Source of the DNA: UBA4416 sp040387555
GTDB taxonomy: Bacteria > Bacteroidota > Bacteroidia > B-17B0 > Aurantibacillaceae
Direction of reading: 5' to 3'
DNA: 64,000 nt
Assembly (NCBI GenBank): GCA_040387555.1
Contig: JAZKDO010000005.1
Span: 496,001 to 560,000, forward strand
The notes under the pieces were generated by a model. It searched no databases. It saw only the letters and a program-made list of their open reading frames with translations, and was not told the DNA's origin. Shown here piece after piece: positions 52,460-61,566 of this stretch. The stretch's first letter is position 1; each line of letters begins with the position of its first letter. A program made the translations under genes and the position numbers.

Positions 52460-53563
52460 TTACATTACCGCATTAATTCTGGCGATGCTCTCAATACGTT
52501 GTTCTGCAATTTTATTTGCAGCGGCATAAGTTGGAATATTCTGGGCTTTAGCTGTTTGAATAATGTTCCAAGTTGTTCCATAAATTTTCTCAGCATGAGT
52601 CATAGCACGCTCTCTATTATAGCCTTCTAGTTCATAAAATACGTTAATGATTCCACCGGCGTTCACAACAAAATCAGGAGCATATAAAATTCCTTTTGAT
52701 AAAACCATTTCTCCGTGTTTCTTCTCATCCGCCAATTGGTTGTTGGCAGCTCCACAGATCACTTTGCATTTTAATTTTGATAATGTATCATCGTTTACAG
52801 TTGCTCCTAAAGCACATGGCGCATAAATATCAATATCTAAATCAAACATTTTATCAGCTGGCACAAATTCTGCTTTGTATTTATCTACAGCTGTTTTTAT
52901 ACGTTCTTCACTAATATCATAAACATAAACTTTTGCGCCTTCTTTGTTTAAGTGCTCAACCAGGTGCATACCTACGTTTCCAATTCCTTGAACCAGTATT
53001 TTTTTTCCAGCTAAGCTATCGCTTCCAAATGCTTCTTTTGCACTTGCTTTCATACTCACATATACACCGTATGCGGTAACAGGTGAAGGATCACCGCTTC
53101 CACCCATGTTTTCAGGTAAACCACTTACATAATCGGTTTCCATTTTTATAATCTCCATATCACGGCTGCTCATCGCTACATCTTCTGCAGTAATGTATTT
53201 ACCTCCAAGACTATTCACAAATTTACCAAAGCGACGTAATAAAGCTTCTGATTTGATTTTGCTGGCATCGCCAATGATTACGGCCTTTCCGCCACCTAAA
53301 TTTAAACCCGCTACTGATGATTTGTAAGTCATTCCACGAGATAGACGTAATACATCTGTTAAGGCTTCCATTTCATTGTTATAATTCCACATACGCGTTC
53401 CTCCCAAAGATGGACCAAGAACAGTATTATGAATAGCAATAATGGCTTTTAAACCAGTGGCATTATCATTACAAAATAAAATTTGCTCATGGTTGTTCAC
53501 AAGCATTTGTCCAATAACTGGATTTTGAGCTAAACTCGAATCTTTGATGTCTTTTACTTCCAT
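52460..53563 (-). CDS. leucine (branched-chain amino acid) dehydrogenase
   Basis: 367 residues, the length of NAD-linked leucine/valine dehydrogenases. HNTVLGPSLGGTRMWNY near 45-61, then MTYKSSVAGLNLGGGKAVIIGD supplies the conserved Lys81 and catalytic Lys93. ITAEDVAMSSRDM follows, and the Rossmann motif GIGNVGMHL is near 200. It reversibly deaminates leucine, valine or isoleucine. The Leu-type rather than Glu-type assignment rests on the short length and the GGGKAVI segment. Monocistronic with a terminator after it. Confidence 0.92.
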   Translation of the reverse strand: MEVKDIKDSSLAQNPVIGQMLVNNHEQILFCNDNATGLKAIIAIHNTVLGPSLGGTRMWNYNNEMEALTDVLRLSRGMTYKSSVAGLNLGGGKAVIIGDASKIKSEALLRRFGKFVNSLGGKYITAEDVAMSSRDMEIIKMETDYVSGLPENMGGSGDPSPVTAYGVYVSMKASAKEAFGSDSLAGKKILVQGIGNVGMHLVEHLNKEGAKVYVYDISEERIKTAVDKYKAEFVPADKMFDLDIDIYAPCALGATVNDDTLSKLKCKVICGAANNQLADEKKHGEMVLSKGILYAPDFVVNAGGIINVFYELEGYNRERAMTHAEKIYGTTWNIIQTAKAQNIPTYAAANKIAEQRIESIARINAVM

Positions 53564-53668
53564 GGTATGGAGGGGTTAAATTTCGCCGCTAATTTAGGGT
53601 TTTTATAGAGAAAATAACATATTAAATTAGACAGAATTGGAAATCAATCATTAAATTCGAGACTTATT

Positions 53669-54796
53669 TTGGTAAAATCCGTTAAATACTTATTTCTCTT
53701 AATTCCTTTCATCGGAATTGCCCAAAAATCTATTACCGGGAATAAAGATTTTTACATTAAAATTGCGCCAACCTATGGTTTTGTTTTTGAACACAAGAGC
53801 ACTATTGGTAATTTAGTAAAAGGTTATATTCCAGGAATTGAAGTTGATTTTGTGAGACCTACTAACGGTAGCAAACGTTGGCACCGTGAAAATAATTTTT
53901 TGGAGGTAGGCTTGTCTTTCAATTTTATAGATTTTGCAAATCCGAAGCAGTTAGGATACTGCTATGCGTTATCGCCTTATGTGGAAATTCCTTTGAATAA
54001 AAAAGTGAGGGCTTCACGGCCGGTTCTGCGGATTTGCTGGGGCGTATCTTACTTAACAAAAAAATTTGATATCGACAATAATCCAAAAAATATCGCAATT
54101 GCAAGCCATTGGAATACTTTTGTTCAATGGAAGGTGCTTTGGCATCTGAATCTTAGTAATAAATTCAGGCTGGAGCCCGGTTTGTCTTTTGCTCATGCTT
54201 CCAATGGTCGTTCGCAGGTACCTAACTTAGGACTTAACATTGTTTCTTTAAATTTGGGTTTGACTTATAAGATAAATGGTGAAGTTCCTAAATCCGATCT
54301 TGTGGATTCAACTTCAGTATGGCCAAGCAAGCATGAAATTTTGGTTTGGGATGCTATCGGTGTTAATGAACATGAGCCTCCTGGTGGACCAAAATATTTT
54401 GCAAACACTTTTGGAATTAATTATTATTATAATGTTCGGAATACTCATAAATGGGGTGGTGGCATGGATGTGAGCTATGATACACAAAATGCCTATCATT
54501 TGGAAACATCCGGCCATCCTGCACAAAACTGGACAGATGTTTTACAGTTAGGTGTGAAAGGCTGCTATGCATATAATATCGGGAGAATTAGTTTGCCAAT
54601 TGAAATGGGTTATTATGCAATTTCCAAACCGAAAGAGGATGGACCAATTTTTCACAGAATCGGTATCAGGTATTATTGCAAAAATGGATTGATGGTTAAC
54701 TTTACGATGAAATCACATTGGGCTGTTGCAGCACATTTTGATTATGGTATCGGTTATCGTTTTAGTATTAAAAAGAAAAAGATAAATGCGTTATAG
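53669..54796 (+). CDS. PagL-like acyloxyacyl hydrolase / outer-membrane beta-barrel
   Basis: 375 residues. Signal peptide 1-18 (ending IGIAQ). The first half carries the PagL-type His-x-Ser motif in SFAHASNGRSQVPNLGLN (His176, Ser178), preceded by KFRLEPG, as in lipid A 3-O-deacylases. The acid residue expected about 14 after the His is Asn190 here. The second half adds further amphipathic strands (FGINYYYNVRN, HFDYGIGYRFSI), giving a larger barrel than the roughly 170-residue PagL. The start is TTG; the in-frame reading before it has no ATG back to the stop at 53615. Overlaps the next gene by 11 bases. Confidence 0.72.
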   Translation: MVKSVKYLFLLIPFIGIAQKSITGNKDFYIKIAPTYGFVFEHKSTIGNLVKGYIPGIEVDFVRPTNGSKRWHRENNFLEVGLSFNFIDFANPKQLGYCYALSPYVEIPLNKKVRASRPVLRICWGVSYLTKKFDIDNNPKNIAIASHWNTFVQWKVLWHLNLSNKFRLEPGLSFAHASNGRSQVPNLGLNIVSLNLGLTYKINGEVPKSDLVDSTSVWPSKHEILVWDAIGVNEHEPPGGPKYFANTFGINYYYNVRNTHKWGGGMDVSYDTQNAYHLETSGHPAQNWTDVLQLGVKGCYAYNIGRISLPIEMGYYAISKPKEDGPIFHRIGIRYYCKNGLMVNFTMKSHWAVAAHFDYGIGYRFSIKKKKINAL

Positions 54797-55523
54797 ATTA
54801 ATCATAATTCTAAGTTGGCTCTTTTTATTTAGCTCCTGTAAGAAAGAGAGTATGTGCGATTGCGTAAAATCCACAAGAAAAACTAATGTAATTTATCATG
54901 ACAGAAAAGATTTCAACTGTATTTTCATCAGAGATAAAATGGATTTATTTCTAACACAGGGCCCAGAATTTGAAGTAAGAGTAGAGGCAGGGGAAAATCT
55001 CCAGCGTTTGATAAAAACAGAATTGGATGGAGAAACGCTGAAAGTGTTTAATAACAACCGGTGTAACTGGGTAAGAGGGTATAACCGTAAGATCAGAGTT
55101 TATGTTACAGCCCCTAATTTTAAATATATTCAAAACGCCGGATTAGGAACAATTGAATCTTTAAATACTATTGTGCAGGATGAAATTAAATTGCGTGTTG
55201 AAAATTCCGGTGATCTAAAACTTAGTGTTAGCATGCATAAGATAGTCGCCAGCGCTCATGGAAATGGTGATTTATATTTGTCGGGCACTACCGATATACT
55301 GGAAGATGATTATACAGGAACGAATTATTTATATGCAAACGAGTTAACTATAAATGACTACGTTTATCTGCATAGCGTGTCGATTGGTCATGCTCATATC
55401 AATGCGCCTGAAAATGGAGTAATGGATATTATTATTGACCGGGCTGGTGATGTCTATTACTCAGGAAATCCTGGCGCCATACATTTAACGAATAATGGCA
55501 AGGGCGATTTGATCAGGGAATAA
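54786..55523 (+). CDS. DUF2807 (GIN domain) lipoprotein
   Basis: 245 residues. Lipobox LFLFSSC18 with the mature start CKKESMCDCVKS. The body is DUF2807: a right-handed beta-helix/roll with short repeated strands such as LTQGPEFEVRVEAGENL, VYVTAPNFKYIQNAGLGTIES, ENSGDLKLSVSM and SAHGNGDLYLSGTTD. It is a putative adhesin or envelope head domain; function unknown. Its ATG lies inside the last codons of the PagL-like gene, so the two are co-translated. The T9SS plug gene starts 44 bases later. Confidence 0.86.
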   Translation: MRYRLIIILSWLFLFSSCKKESMCDCVKSTRKTNVIYHDRKDFNCIFIRDKMDLFLTQGPEFEVRVEAGENLQRLIKTELDGETLKVFNNNRCNWVRGYNRKIRVYVTAPNFKYIQNAGLGTIESLNTIVQDEIKLRVENSGDLKLSVSMHKIVASAHGNGDLYLSGTTDILEDDYTGTNYLYANELTINDYVYLHSVSIGHAHINAPENGVMDIIIDRAGDVYYSGNPGAIHLTNNGKGDLIRE

Positions 55524-55567
55524 TGTTTGATACTAAACATCTCAACTTTTCGTTATAAACTAAGCAC

Positions 55568-56866
55568 TTGAAAAAACTCATCCATATCTTAATTGTCATC
55601 TTAGGATTAACATCCAATAAGGCATTTGCACAAGACGACTATGTGAATGACGGACAAATGCGATATGAAGACTGGACTTATAAACCAAATATAAAAACTG
55701 TCCAGCTCCATGAATCTTCTTTTGATGCTAATCCTGCGATGTTGCAGTTCAATGGTACAGAACAACTGGAGTTAAGTTTCGATGACCTGGAATCAGATAA
55801 CAAAAGTTATTCGATAAGTTTTATACACTGCGATGCTAACTGGGAGCCATCCAATCTTGTAAGCGCAGAATTCATGAATGGTTTTTTTGAAGCAAATATT
55901 TTAAATTATAATTTTTCAACTAACACGATTCAAAAATTTACTCACTATTCTATTTTGTTTCCACAGTCAAATATGCAGTTTTCAAAAACTGGAAATTATA
56001 TTGTGTTTGTTTATGAAGATAACGACAAAGAAAAGATTGTGATTACAAAACGTTTTATGATTTATGAAAATAAAGTTACAGTCGTAGCGAATGTTAGGCA
56101 AGCTATTGGCAATGATGAACAATATGAAAAACAACATATTGATTTTAATATTATAAATAGTCAGTATGAACTAACTAATCCTTTCACAGATATGCATGTT
56201 ATTATTATGCAAAATAACCGTTGGGATAACACAGTGAACAATATTAAACCAACTTTCGTGGAGCCAAGACAATTAACTTATTCGTTGGATGATAAATCAA
56301 CTTTTAATGGCGGAAATGAATTCAGATTTTTTGACACTCGGTCGCTAAGAACCTATACAGAAAGAATCGCAAATATATCGAGAGATAGTTCTTATACCTA
56401 CCATATCGAATTAAAGACAGATGAATTAAAAACGTTTAAAAATTATAGTTTTTATAACGACTTGAATGGAGGCTTTTTAATTAAAAACCAGGATATGGTT
56501 GGAAACCCTCATCTCGAATCAGACTATGCCTGGGTACATTTCTTTTTGCCATATGATAATGCGCAAGGTGCTGGTAATTTTTATGTATTAGGGAAGTTGA
56601 CGGAATGGCGGTTAAATAAGACTAATCGAATGACTTACAATTATAAAAAAATGGGTTACGAATGTAATTTATACATCAAACAAGGGTATTACAACTATAC
56701 CTATGTTTATTTAAAAGATGACAAAAAAGGTGGAGATGAAACTTTTAGCGAGGGCAATCATTGGGAGACTGAAAATGATTATACGATTTATGTATACCAC
56801 CGTCAGCGAGGAACTTATTATGACCAGCTAGTTGCTGTGAAAAGATTTAATTCTTTGAGAAGATAA
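55568..56866 (+). CDS. T9SS plug protein (DUF5103)
   Basis: 432 residues with a signal peptide (1-21, ending NKAFAQ). The N-terminal domain has YVNDGQMRYEDWTYKPNIKTVQ, LSFDDLESDNKSYSISFIHCDANW and NGFFEANILNYNFS. The later part has FFLPYDNAQGAGNFYVLG and NYTYVYLKDDKKGGDETFSEGNHWETENDYTIYVYHR. This is the DUF5103 / T9SS_plug family. In the known translocon structure the Plug protein closes SprA when PorV is absent. TTG start (55568-55570) to keep the signal peptide. Part of an outer-membrane operon with the PagL-like and DUF2807 genes; convergent with mgtE seven bases away. Confidence 0.88.
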   Translation: MKKLIHILIVILGLTSNKAFAQDDYVNDGQMRYEDWTYKPNIKTVQLHESSFDANPAMLQFNGTEQLELSFDDLESDNKSYSISFIHCDANWEPSNLVSAEFMNGFFEANILNYNFSTNTIQKFTHYSILFPQSNMQFSKTGNYIVFVYEDNDKEKIVITKRFMIYENKVTVVANVRQAIGNDEQYEKQHIDFNIINSQYELTNPFTDMHVIIMQNNRWDNTVNNIKPTFVEPRQLTYSLDDKSTFNGGNEFRFFDTRSLRTYTERIANISRDSSYTYHIELKTDELKTFKNYSFYNDLNGGFLIKNQDMVGNPHLESDYAWVHFFLPYDNAQGAGNFYVLGKLTEWRLNKTNRMTYNYKKMGYECNLYIKQGYYNYTYVYLKDDKKGGDETFSEGNHWETENDYTIYVYHRQRGTYYDQLVAVKRFNSLRR

Positions 56867-56873
56867 TTACGGG

Positions 56874-58229
56874 CTAGAGAACGCTATACAGTATTCTACC
56901 CACTAAAAAATAAATAGAAATTCCGATTATATCATTTAGAGTTGTTACAAAAGGCCCTGTTGCCAATGCAGGATTAATTTTAAAACGGTTCATCATTAAA
57001 GGAACGAATGTGCCTAAGAATGAAGCGCATAAAATAACAGTCAATAGAGCAACACTAACTGTTCCTGCCAGAGCCCATGATTCGCTAATCAATAGATTAT
57101 AACCAAGTATTAAACCTGAGCAGATCAAACCATTTATAAGACCTACACCTAGTTCCTTTAATAGTTTTGGAGAAATTTTATCAGTTATCAAAGTATTATT
57201 GGCGAGGCCTTGCACGATAATCGCAGAAGACTGAACCCCAACATTTCCACCGGTTGCTCCAATAAGTGGTATAAAAAACGCCATTTCCGGACGAATTTGA
57301 ATTTGGTCTTCATAGCTACCAATGATTCTGGATCCTACTATACCGCCACACATACCCACTAATAACCATGGAATACGCGCTCTTGATAAACGCCACAAAC
57401 TGTCGTTACTATCAACGTCATCTGTAATGCCACTCATGAGCTGAATATCTTTTTCAGCTTCTTCACGCATCACATCAACTACATCATCCACAGTAATTCT
57501 TCCAACCAATCGTCCTAACTGATCAATCACCGGCAAAACAACCAAGTCATACTTCCGAATAAGCTCTGCGACGTCTTCACTTGAAGTCGATGTTTTTACA
57601 GAAATAATATCCGCATCATAGATCTCCTCAACAAGTGCTAAAGGATGGGATACAATTAATTTTTTCAGCGAAAGCATACCGATGAGTTTTTCATTATCAT
57701 CTACAACATATACTGCATATAAAACATCTACGCTTTCGGTTTGTCTTCTTATCTCATCAATACATGCACTTACAGTTTCATGAGCATAAACGCTCACTAA
57801 TTCTTTTGCCATTAATGAACCGGCAGTACCTTCCTCAAAGCTCATCAAATCTGCAATATCACTCGCCTGTTCAATGTCTTCTATTTGGGATAAAACTTCT
57901 TCTTGTATATCTTCAGGCAGCTCATTGATAACGTCAGCGGCATCATCAGAATCCATGTTGTCAAGCTGCTCAGCAATTTCCTTAGTAGAAAAAGTCGCTA
58001 ATAAAGATTCCCGCTTCTCATCCTCCATTTCCAATAAAACGTCGGAAGAGATGTCTTCATCTACCTGGTCATATAAGTAAATCGATTCATCTAAATCAAG
58101 TTGATTTAAAATTAAGGCAATATCAACAGCATACAACTCTTTAAGTTGTTCTTTAATGTATGCATCATCTTTTTCAGAGATGGCATTTTTTAAATGGTCA
58201 AGATATTCGGAGCTAAGCTCAAACTGCAT
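56874..58229 (-). CDS. mgtE: magnesium transporter MgtE
   Basis: 451 residues with the standard MgtE layout. The N-terminal helical domain (about 1-125) has LNQLDLDESIYLYDQVDED and DAADVINELPEDIQEEVLSQI. A CBS pair is at about 130-260 (SLMAKELVSVYAHETVSACIDEI, VVLPVIDQLGRLVGRITVDDV). Then come five transmembrane helices from about 285 with FIPLIGATGGNVGVQSSAI and the conserved ASFLGTFVPLMMNRF/ALATGPFVTTLNDIIG pore segments. It moves Mg2+ in under Mg control of the cytosolic part. There is no M-box or other leader in the 51-bp upstream gap. Confidence 0.95.
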   Translation of the reverse strand: MQFELSSEYLDHLKNAISEKDDAYIKEQLKELYAVDIALILNQLDLDESIYLYDQVDEDISSDVLLEMEDEKRESLLATFSTKEIAEQLDNMDSDDAADVINELPEDIQEEVLSQIEDIEQASDIADLMSFEEGTAGSLMAKELVSVYAHETVSACIDEIRRQTESVDVLYAVYVVDDNEKLIGMLSLKKLIVSHPLALVEEIYDADIISVKTSTSSEDVAELIRKYDLVVLPVIDQLGRLVGRITVDDVVDVMREEAEKDIQLMSGITDDVDSNDSLWRLSRARIPWLLVGMCGGIVGSRIIGSYEDQIQIRPEMAFFIPLIGATGGNVGVQSSAIIVQGLANNTLITDKISPKLLKELGVGLINGLICSGLILGYNLLISESWALAGTVSVALLTVILCASFLGTFVPLMMNRFKINPALATGPFVTTLNDIIGISIYFLVGRILYSVL

Positions 58230-58280
58230 AACCTTAGTTTTTTAACGTCGCTAAAGTAATGTTTTTATGTTTGAATATGG

Positions 58281-59174
58281 TTATGCTTTACTAAACTTTT
58301 GTTTAAGAATAGCGTTTAGAAAAATAACTGACAGAATTACACAAAAGCCAACATAAAAAGTGATAGATAAGTCTTCGTTTTCATGAAATAAAATACTGGC
58401 TAGGATGATACCATAAACGCCTTCAAGATTTACGGTTAAATTGATGGTATACGGAGATAAATGTTTCATCAGGTTAACACTTGCAATGAAAGGATATACA
58501 GTGCAAACTCCAGCTAATATGGTGATTAATAAAATGTCCTGATTTGAAATATTAAAAAAAGAACCAGAGAAACTTCCATTAAAAAGCAGGAATATGCTTA
58601 ACCCAATAAGCGCTGCTGACAGTTCTATGAATGATAAAACAGGAGAACTTATTTTTTCTTTTTCATTTTGAATAAGCACCCCATTTAACACACTGAAAAC
58701 TGATGCCGTAAATGCAGCGAGAATACCTAAGAGAATTCCCATGCCATACTTTATCTCTACAGAAAAAATCAGGCAAATGGCCGCTATGATAATTAATCCG
58801 ATGAGTAATTCATACCAGACAAATTTTCGCTTATAAATTAAAGGCTCAGTAATAGCTGTGAATAAGGTGCCTGTGCTAAATGCGGCCATCGTAACCGATA
58901 CGTTTGAAACTTTAATGGCACCATAAAAACATAACCAATGAATACAGATGATAATTCCAACACCACTAAGTTTAGCCAGCATTTTCAGTGAAACCAATAA
59001 ATTGGCCTTAATATACACCAGATAAAAGGCCATTAAAAATAAGGTAATCGCTATTCTGAACCATACCAATTGCAAAGCATCCGCACTAATGCCTTTACCC
59101 AGGATAGGAGACCAACCCCAAATGAAAACTATGAAATGTAATAGAAAATGATGTTTACTGATATTTTTAAGCAC
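58281..59174 (-). CDS. EamA/DMT-family transporter
   Basis: About 297 residues from the GTG at 59172-59174, with ten transmembrane helices in two EamA repeats. The N-terminal HHFLLHFIVFIWGWSPILGKGIS is the usual DMT opening. CIHWLCFYGAIKVSNVSVTMAAFSTGTLFTAITEP ends repeat 1, and VCTVYPFIASVNLMKHLSPYTINLTVNLEGVYGIILASILFHE ends repeat 2. The substrate is unknown. The reading frame is open further upstream to a GTG at 59240, but that codon lies inside a terminator hairpin and upstream of a perfect -7 box, so 59174 is the better start. Downstream of the beta-propeller gene. Confidence 0.88.
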   Translation of the reverse strand: MLKNISKHHFLLHFIVFIWGWSPILGKGISADALQLVWFRIAITLFLMAFYLVYIKANLLVSLKMLAKLSGVGIIICIHWLCFYGAIKVSNVSVTMAAFSTGTLFTAITEPLIYKRKFVWYELLIGLIIIAAICLIFSVEIKYGMGILLGILAAFTASVFSVLNGVLIQNEKEKISSPVLSFIELSAALIGLSIFLLFNGSFSGSFFNISNQDILLITILAGVCTVYPFIASVNLMKHLSPYTINLTVNLEGVYGIILASILFHENEDLSITFYVGFCVILSVIFLNAILKQKFSKA

Positions 59175-59177
59175 GGA

Positions 59178-59185
59178 CAAATGTA
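59178..59185 (-). promoter_or_regulatory. -7 box of the EamA transporter gene
   Basis: The minus strand reads TACATTTG, an exact TAnnTTTG. Transcription would start near 59172, right at the GTG start, so the mRNA may be leaderless. Confidence 0.45.
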
Positions 59186-59215
59186 AGCTTTGATTTTTAA
59201 ATATTAAAAGGCAAT

Positions 59216-59253
59216 AAAAAAAACCTTGTGAAATTTGCACAAGGTTTTTTTAA
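59216..59253 (-). terminator. bidirectional-looking terminator after the beta-propeller T9SS gene
   Basis: AACCTTGTG (59222-59230) and CACAAGGTT (59238-59246) pair perfectly around a seven-base loop, with A and T runs on both outer sides. It ends the gene at 59272 and lies upstream of the EamA promoter. Confidence 0.85.
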
Positions 59254-59271
59254 GTAGCAAAATTGAAGCGG

Positions 59272-61209
59272 TTATTCTTGAATAACCACTTTGTCTTCAT
59301 ATATTACTTTGTCACCACTCTTAATAACCATTAAATATACACCGGCGGTTAAATTGTTTACGTCTATCACTGACTCTCCATATTTAATTTCCGCTCGTTT
59401 TTGCTCAGCACCTAAAACATCATACATAGTTGTTGTAAATGAATTGTCAAGTTCTTTTCCAAATGATTTCATAGAAATGACAAACGAATTTTTTGCTGGG
59501 TTAGGATACACTGAACACTGATAACAATTTTCAATATTTATCTCTACACCAACTATATTGGAATATAATCGTTGTCCGGATTCGTCTACTTTTGCTAAAC
59601 GATAATAGGTTGTACCGTGTTCATTTTTAGAGAGCCCATCAGTAAATGAATAATCATTATCAGTTAAATCTTCAATTTTTCCAATAGGTTCAAAATGTGA
59701 TGAGTCCATACCCTTTTCAATTTCGTAATACACACTGTCAGTCTTTCCTTGAGCTGGCCAATTAAGAACTACATTAGATCCCGAAATTTGTCCTTCAAGA
59801 ACAATTGATTCACTTCTTTCTGTCTCTCTTGCTATATAATTGTTTTTAATACGCGTAGTAAATATGTCGGTTCTTGAGTATGGAGAAAGGTAGGTTCCTC
59901 CAAATGAAGCTCCGTTGAGCATCGCCCCAGTGGCATATACATTACCGTTAGTTTGCGCACAAACTGCAATTCCTGATTCGTATCCTAAATCTTCAGGTGC
60001 ATCAGCAGAACCTCCGGCAGTTGTTGTCCATAAAAACTGTCCACTGTTATTCATACAAGAGATAAAAATATCTGAATTATCGGATGCTGTTTTTGTTGTA
60101 GATCCAAAAGTTGCTGTTCCACCGTATTGTCCTGTCAGATAAATATAGTTTCCATCTGTACCAATTCCTCTGGCTATATCATTTCCATATCCACCTGCCT
60201 TTTTAGCCCAAATTGCGTTACCATTTACATCATAAGAGACTACGAATATGTCAGCATTACCACTTGTATATAAATTTGTACTTCCGAAATTTGCAGAAGA
60301 GTTAAATTGACCCGACATAATAATACGGTTATTATTATCGCGTGTAAGCGACCAGCCTACATCATCATATTTGCCACCGGAGCCTTTCGCCCATACTAGT
60401 GCACCATTAGTCGTGTATTTAGCAATGTATGAGTTTACATAACCATCAGGAGTATACAAAGTTTGCCAATCAAATTTGGCCCCATTGGCATACATACCAC
60501 ATATGTAAACATTTCCCTGCGCATCACATTTAATTGATTTAGCTTCGTCCCTTCCTGCTCCCCCTGCTTTTTTAGCCCATAACCAGTTTCCGTTCCGATC
60601 CAGTTTCGCGATAAATATTTCATAGTTTCCACTGCTATAAAGTGTTGTATTTCCTATCACAGTAGTGTTTTTAAAATAACCACACACAAATACGTTACCG
60701 TAGTGGTCTGAGGTTACACCAAGCGCCTTTTCTCCTGAATATGAGCCGGCACTTTTTGCCCAAATAATATTTCCGTTAAAATCGTATTTAGCTACGAAAA
60801 TATCGTTATCCCCTTTTGGATAAAGAGTAACAGTAGATCCTAAAAATTTTACAGGATTTCCGGAACCTTCAATTTCACCTGCTATATAAACGTATGAGTT
60901 ATCAATTGCTAAACAGTGAGCATAGTCTCCGGTAAATCCACCGCCCGTGCGTATCCAGGTTAAATCACCTGAGGGGTTATATTTAGCAAGGAAGATATCA
61001 TGGTTTCCCTGGCAAGGTACTGTAACGTTGTTAAAAACAGCGTTCATTTCATATTTACCGGCTATGTAAACGTTTCCGGCGGGGTCATTTGCTATACCAT
61101 AGCCATAGTCATAGGCCCACGACCCACCTTTTTTTGCCCAGCTGTAAGTCTGGGCTTCTACTGTAACAAACCCTAGGCTTATTAAAATAGTAAATGCTAG
61201 TTTTTTCAT
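59272..61209 (-). CDS. T9SS-secreted SBBP beta-propeller protein (type A sorting domain)
   Basis: 645 residues. Signal peptide 1-19 (ending TVEAQ). Residues about 25-440 are about seven repeats of roughly 58 residues with the SBBP phrase DPAGNVYIAG ... DIFLAKYNPSGDLTW, forming a propeller. Residues about 450-560 are a fibronectin-like module (SGSNVVLNWPAQGKTDSVYYEIEK). The C terminus (about 570-645) is a type A sorting domain (SVYPNPAKNSFVISM, VYLMVIKSGDKVIYEDKVVI). It should be exported by T9SS; ligand unknown. Its promoter is likely the TACCTTTG at 61271-61278. Confidence 0.92.
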   Translation of the reverse strand: MKKLAFTILISLGFVTVEAQTYSWAKKGGSWAYDYGYGIANDPAGNVYIAGKYEMNAVFNNVTVPCQGNHDIFLAKYNPSGDLTWIRTGGGFTGDYAHCLAIDNSYVYIAGEIEGSGNPVKFLGSTVTLYPKGDNDIFVAKYDFNGNIIWAKSAGSYSGEKALGVTSDHYGNVFVCGYFKNTTVIGNTTLYSSGNYEIFIAKLDRNGNWLWAKKAGGAGRDEAKSIKCDAQGNVYICGMYANGAKFDWQTLYTPDGYVNSYIAKYTTNGALVWAKGSGGKYDDVGWSLTRDNNNRIIMSGQFNSSANFGSTNLYTSGNADIFVVSYDVNGNAIWAKKAGGYGNDIARGIGTDGNYIYLTGQYGGTATFGSTTKTASDNSDIFISCMNNSGQFLWTTTAGGSADAPEDLGYESGIAVCAQTNGNVYATGAMLNGASFGGTYLSPYSRTDIFTTRIKNNYIARETERSESIVLEGQISGSNVVLNWPAQGKTDSVYYEIEKGMDSSHFEPIGKIEDLTDNDYSFTDGLSKNEHGTTYYRLAKVDESGQRLYSNIVGVEINIENCYQCSVYPNPAKNSFVISMKSFGKELDNSFTTTMYDVLGAEQKRAEIKYGESVIDVNNLTAGVYLMVIKSGDKVIYEDKVVIQE

Positions 61210-61270
61210 AATATATGTTTTTATGGTTAATATCTTTTGTTCAGCTAACTGCTTGTGGAAATATTTACTG

Positions 61271-61278
61271 CAAAGGTA
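61271..61278 (-). promoter_or_regulatory. -7 box of the beta-propeller T9SS gene
   Basis: The minus strand reads TACCTTTG, an exact TAnnTTTG, predicting a start near 61264 and a leader of about 55 nt. Confidence 0.5.
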
Positions 61279-61504
61279 TAGGCCAGAGTACGGGGGAAGA
61301 TTTTAATTTCGTTCAGAACAAGAATTGATTGCGTTAAGAGGAGAAATAAAAAGGCAAAGAATAACTTTTTTTTATTCATTTTTAAAAAGCTCATATATGT
61401 TTATCGGCCCAAAGTTTTAGTTATTCTCTGATTCGCATTTTTATGGAAAAAGTAATATTCACACTACTTTAGTAAGTGCGAATAATGCAAATATTCAAAT
61501 GCCA

Positions 61505-61540
61505 TTTGTAAAATATTCGATTATGAAAGCTTTAGTTTTG
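61505..61540 (+). promoter_or_regulatory. promoter of the small lipoprotein gene
   Basis: TTTG at 61505-61508, a 24-nt spacer (slightly long) and TAGTTTTG at 61533-61540, an exact TAnnTTTG. The leader to the ATG at 61567 is about 20 nt. Confidence 0.6.
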
Positions 61541-61566
61541 TTTCGTAACTAATTAAAAAAACAAAA

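Larger units (their letters stand above)
61210..61566. other. divergent intergenic region, 357 bp
   Basis: Holds the leader and promoter of the beta-propeller gene on the minus strand (-7 TACCTTTG) and the promoter of the small lipoprotein on the plus strand (TAGTTTTG). Between them is AT-rich sequence in which I see no RNA gene, riboswitch or convincing ORF. Confidence 0.6.

Noticed and set aside
58230..58280. M-box magnesium riboswitch before mgtE
   Set aside because: Only 51 bases separate mgtE from the transporter gene; too short and no matching structure.
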